From assembly GCA_900556545.1 (NCBI GenBank), contig USPE01000116.1, forward strand, positions 1 to 6,143: a DNA stretch of 6,143 bases. The letters run 5' to 3'. The stretch is from an uncultured Peptococcaceae bacterium (lineage in GTDB: Bacteria > Bacillota > Peptococcia > Peptococcales > Peptococcaceae). Position numbers and translations under genes: made by a program. Below, piece by piece: positions 5,307-6,143 of this stretch. The first letter of the stretch is position 1. Each line of letters starts with the position of its first letter. The notes under the pieces were generated by a model, which had not been told where the DNA came from, ran no database searches, and was given only the letters and a program-made list of their open reading frames with translations.

Positions 5307-6143
5307 ATGACAGAAGAACAAAAACGGTTTTACATTACCACACCCATCTATTATCCCAGCGCCAATTTACATATTGGCCATGCTTACTGCACCGTTATGG
5401 CAGACACCATGACCCGTTACAAACGGATGCAGGGCTACGAAACCTACTTTTTGACCGGTTCTGACGAACACGGCCAGAAAATTGAACGGGTAGCCAAAGC
5501 CCAGGGCGTTACCCCAATCGAATATACCGACAAAATTGTGGCTACTTTCCAGGATTTATGGAAACGGCTGCTGATTTCCAACGACGACTTTATCCGCACC
5601 ACCCAGCCGCGTCATATGGAAGTGGTACAGCAGATTTTCAAAACCATCTATGAAAAAGGCGATATCTACAAGTCCGAATATGAAGGACACTACTGCACAC
5701 CTTGCGAAACCTTCTTTACAGAACGTCAGCTGGTAGACGGAAACTGTCCTGATTGCGGCCGCCCAACCGAATTAATTAAAGAAGAAAGCTACTTCTTTAA
5801 AATGAGCAAATATCAGGATCGTCTGCTGCAATATATCGAAGATCATCCCGACTTTATCCAGCCAACAGCCCGCCGCAATGAAATGATCAGCTTTATCAAA
5901 CAGGGGCTGGAAGATTTGTGCATCTTCCGCACCACCTTTGACTGGGGGATTCCTGTGCCAATCAACGACAAGCACGTCATTTACGTATGGTTTGACGCGC
6001 TGACCAACTATATTTCCGCACTGGGATACGGCACCGATCACGATGAATTATTCCAGAAATTCTGGCCGGCCAACATTCATCTGGTGGGCAAAGACATCGC
6101 CCGGTTCCATGCTATCATCTGGCCATGCATTTTAATGGCTGCC
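5307..6143 (+). CDS. metG: methionyl-tRNA synthetase (N-terminal 279 residues; cut by window edge)
   Basis: MetG attaches methionine to tRNA-Met, feeding both initiation and elongation. The visible part holds most of the class I catalytic domain: YITTPIYYPSANLHIGHAY with the HIGH signature at residues 22-25, TGSDEHGQKIE (50-60), a complete zinc knuckle CTPC (130-133) and CPDC (147-150), DWGIPVP (212-218), HVIYVWFDALTNYISALG (223-240) and the LVGKDIARFHAIIWP block (259-273). The KMSKS loop and the anticodon-binding part lie past the right edge. The start is fixed by AAGGAGG (5293-5299), seven bases before the ATG. Expression depends on the T-box leader, which ends 116 bases upstream; that gap (5191-5306) shows nothing else. 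The frame stays open to the last base. Confidence 0.97.
   Translation, partial: MTEEQKRFYITTPIYYPSANLHIGHAYCTVMADTMTRYKRMQGYETYFLTGSDEHGQKIERVAKAQGVTPIEYTDKIVATFQDLWKRLLISNDDFIRTTQPRHMEVVQQIFKTIYEKGDIYKSEYEGHYCTPCETFFTERQLVDGNCPDCGRPTELIKEESYFFKMSKYQDRLLQYIEDHPDFIQPTARRNEMISFIKQGLEDLCIFRTTFDWGIPVPINDKHVIYVWFDALTNYISALGYGTDHDELFQKFWPANIHLVGKDIARFHAIIWPCILMAA

Noticed and set aside
5772..6041. A minus-strand frame of 89 codons
   Set aside because: Antisense to metG, which is certain from the HIGH signature and zinc knuckle.
1..6143. Mobile elements, CRISPR arrays, tRNA or rRNA genes
   Set aside because: No terminal inverted repeats with a transposase, no regularly spaced repeats and no cloverleaf or rRNA sequence found in either strand.

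Overview
The window looks like the chromosome of an anaerobic or facultative Firmicute (Clostridia or Negativicutes style). The signs are a two-subunit HisZ/HisG ATP phosphoribosyltransferase, an AbrB transition-state regulator divergent from metG (the arrangement known from Bacillus and relatives), a methionine T-box leader, strong AGGAGG-type ribosome binding sites, and sigma-A promoters with 17-bp spacers in AT-rich gaps. The species cannot be named from this sequence alone.

Layout. Positions 1-1495 (minus strand) hold the start of a histidine operon: hisZ, then hisG, which runs off the left edge. A clear promoter at 1539-1567 carries a 30-bp inverted repeat over its -10 box and spacer, which suggests repressor control. 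Positions 1568-1770 hold no convincing gene. A small XRE-type DNA-binding protein (1849-2106, minus) ends at a symmetric terminator. Upstream of it are AT-rich inverted repeats and a cysteine-rich protein of the YgbA / 'nitrous oxide-stimulated promoter' family (2329-2718, minus). Next comes a secreted protein with two stalk-type (copper amine oxidase N-terminal-like) repeats and a transglutaminase-like domain (2934-4196, minus), with its own promoter and terminator. abrB (4453-4719, minus) also has its own promoter and terminator. From 4897 to the right edge, on the plus strand, lie a promoter, a complete Met-specific T-box riboswitch and the first 279 codons of metG.

How the parts work together. 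Most genes here are single transcription units, each bounded by a promoter or terminator that can be read directly. hisZ-hisG is the exception and is co-transcribed. Two amino-acid systems are controlled differently: metG by uncharged tRNA-Met through the T-box, and hisZG apparently by a DNA-binding repressor, because the short leader has no room for a T-box. I see no mobile element, CRISPR array, tRNA or rRNA gene. I found no clearly undescribed system. The points most worth a second look are the hisZ operator, the near-identical AT-rich repeat inside the stalk-transglutaminase gene, and the inverted repeats around the small XRE gene.
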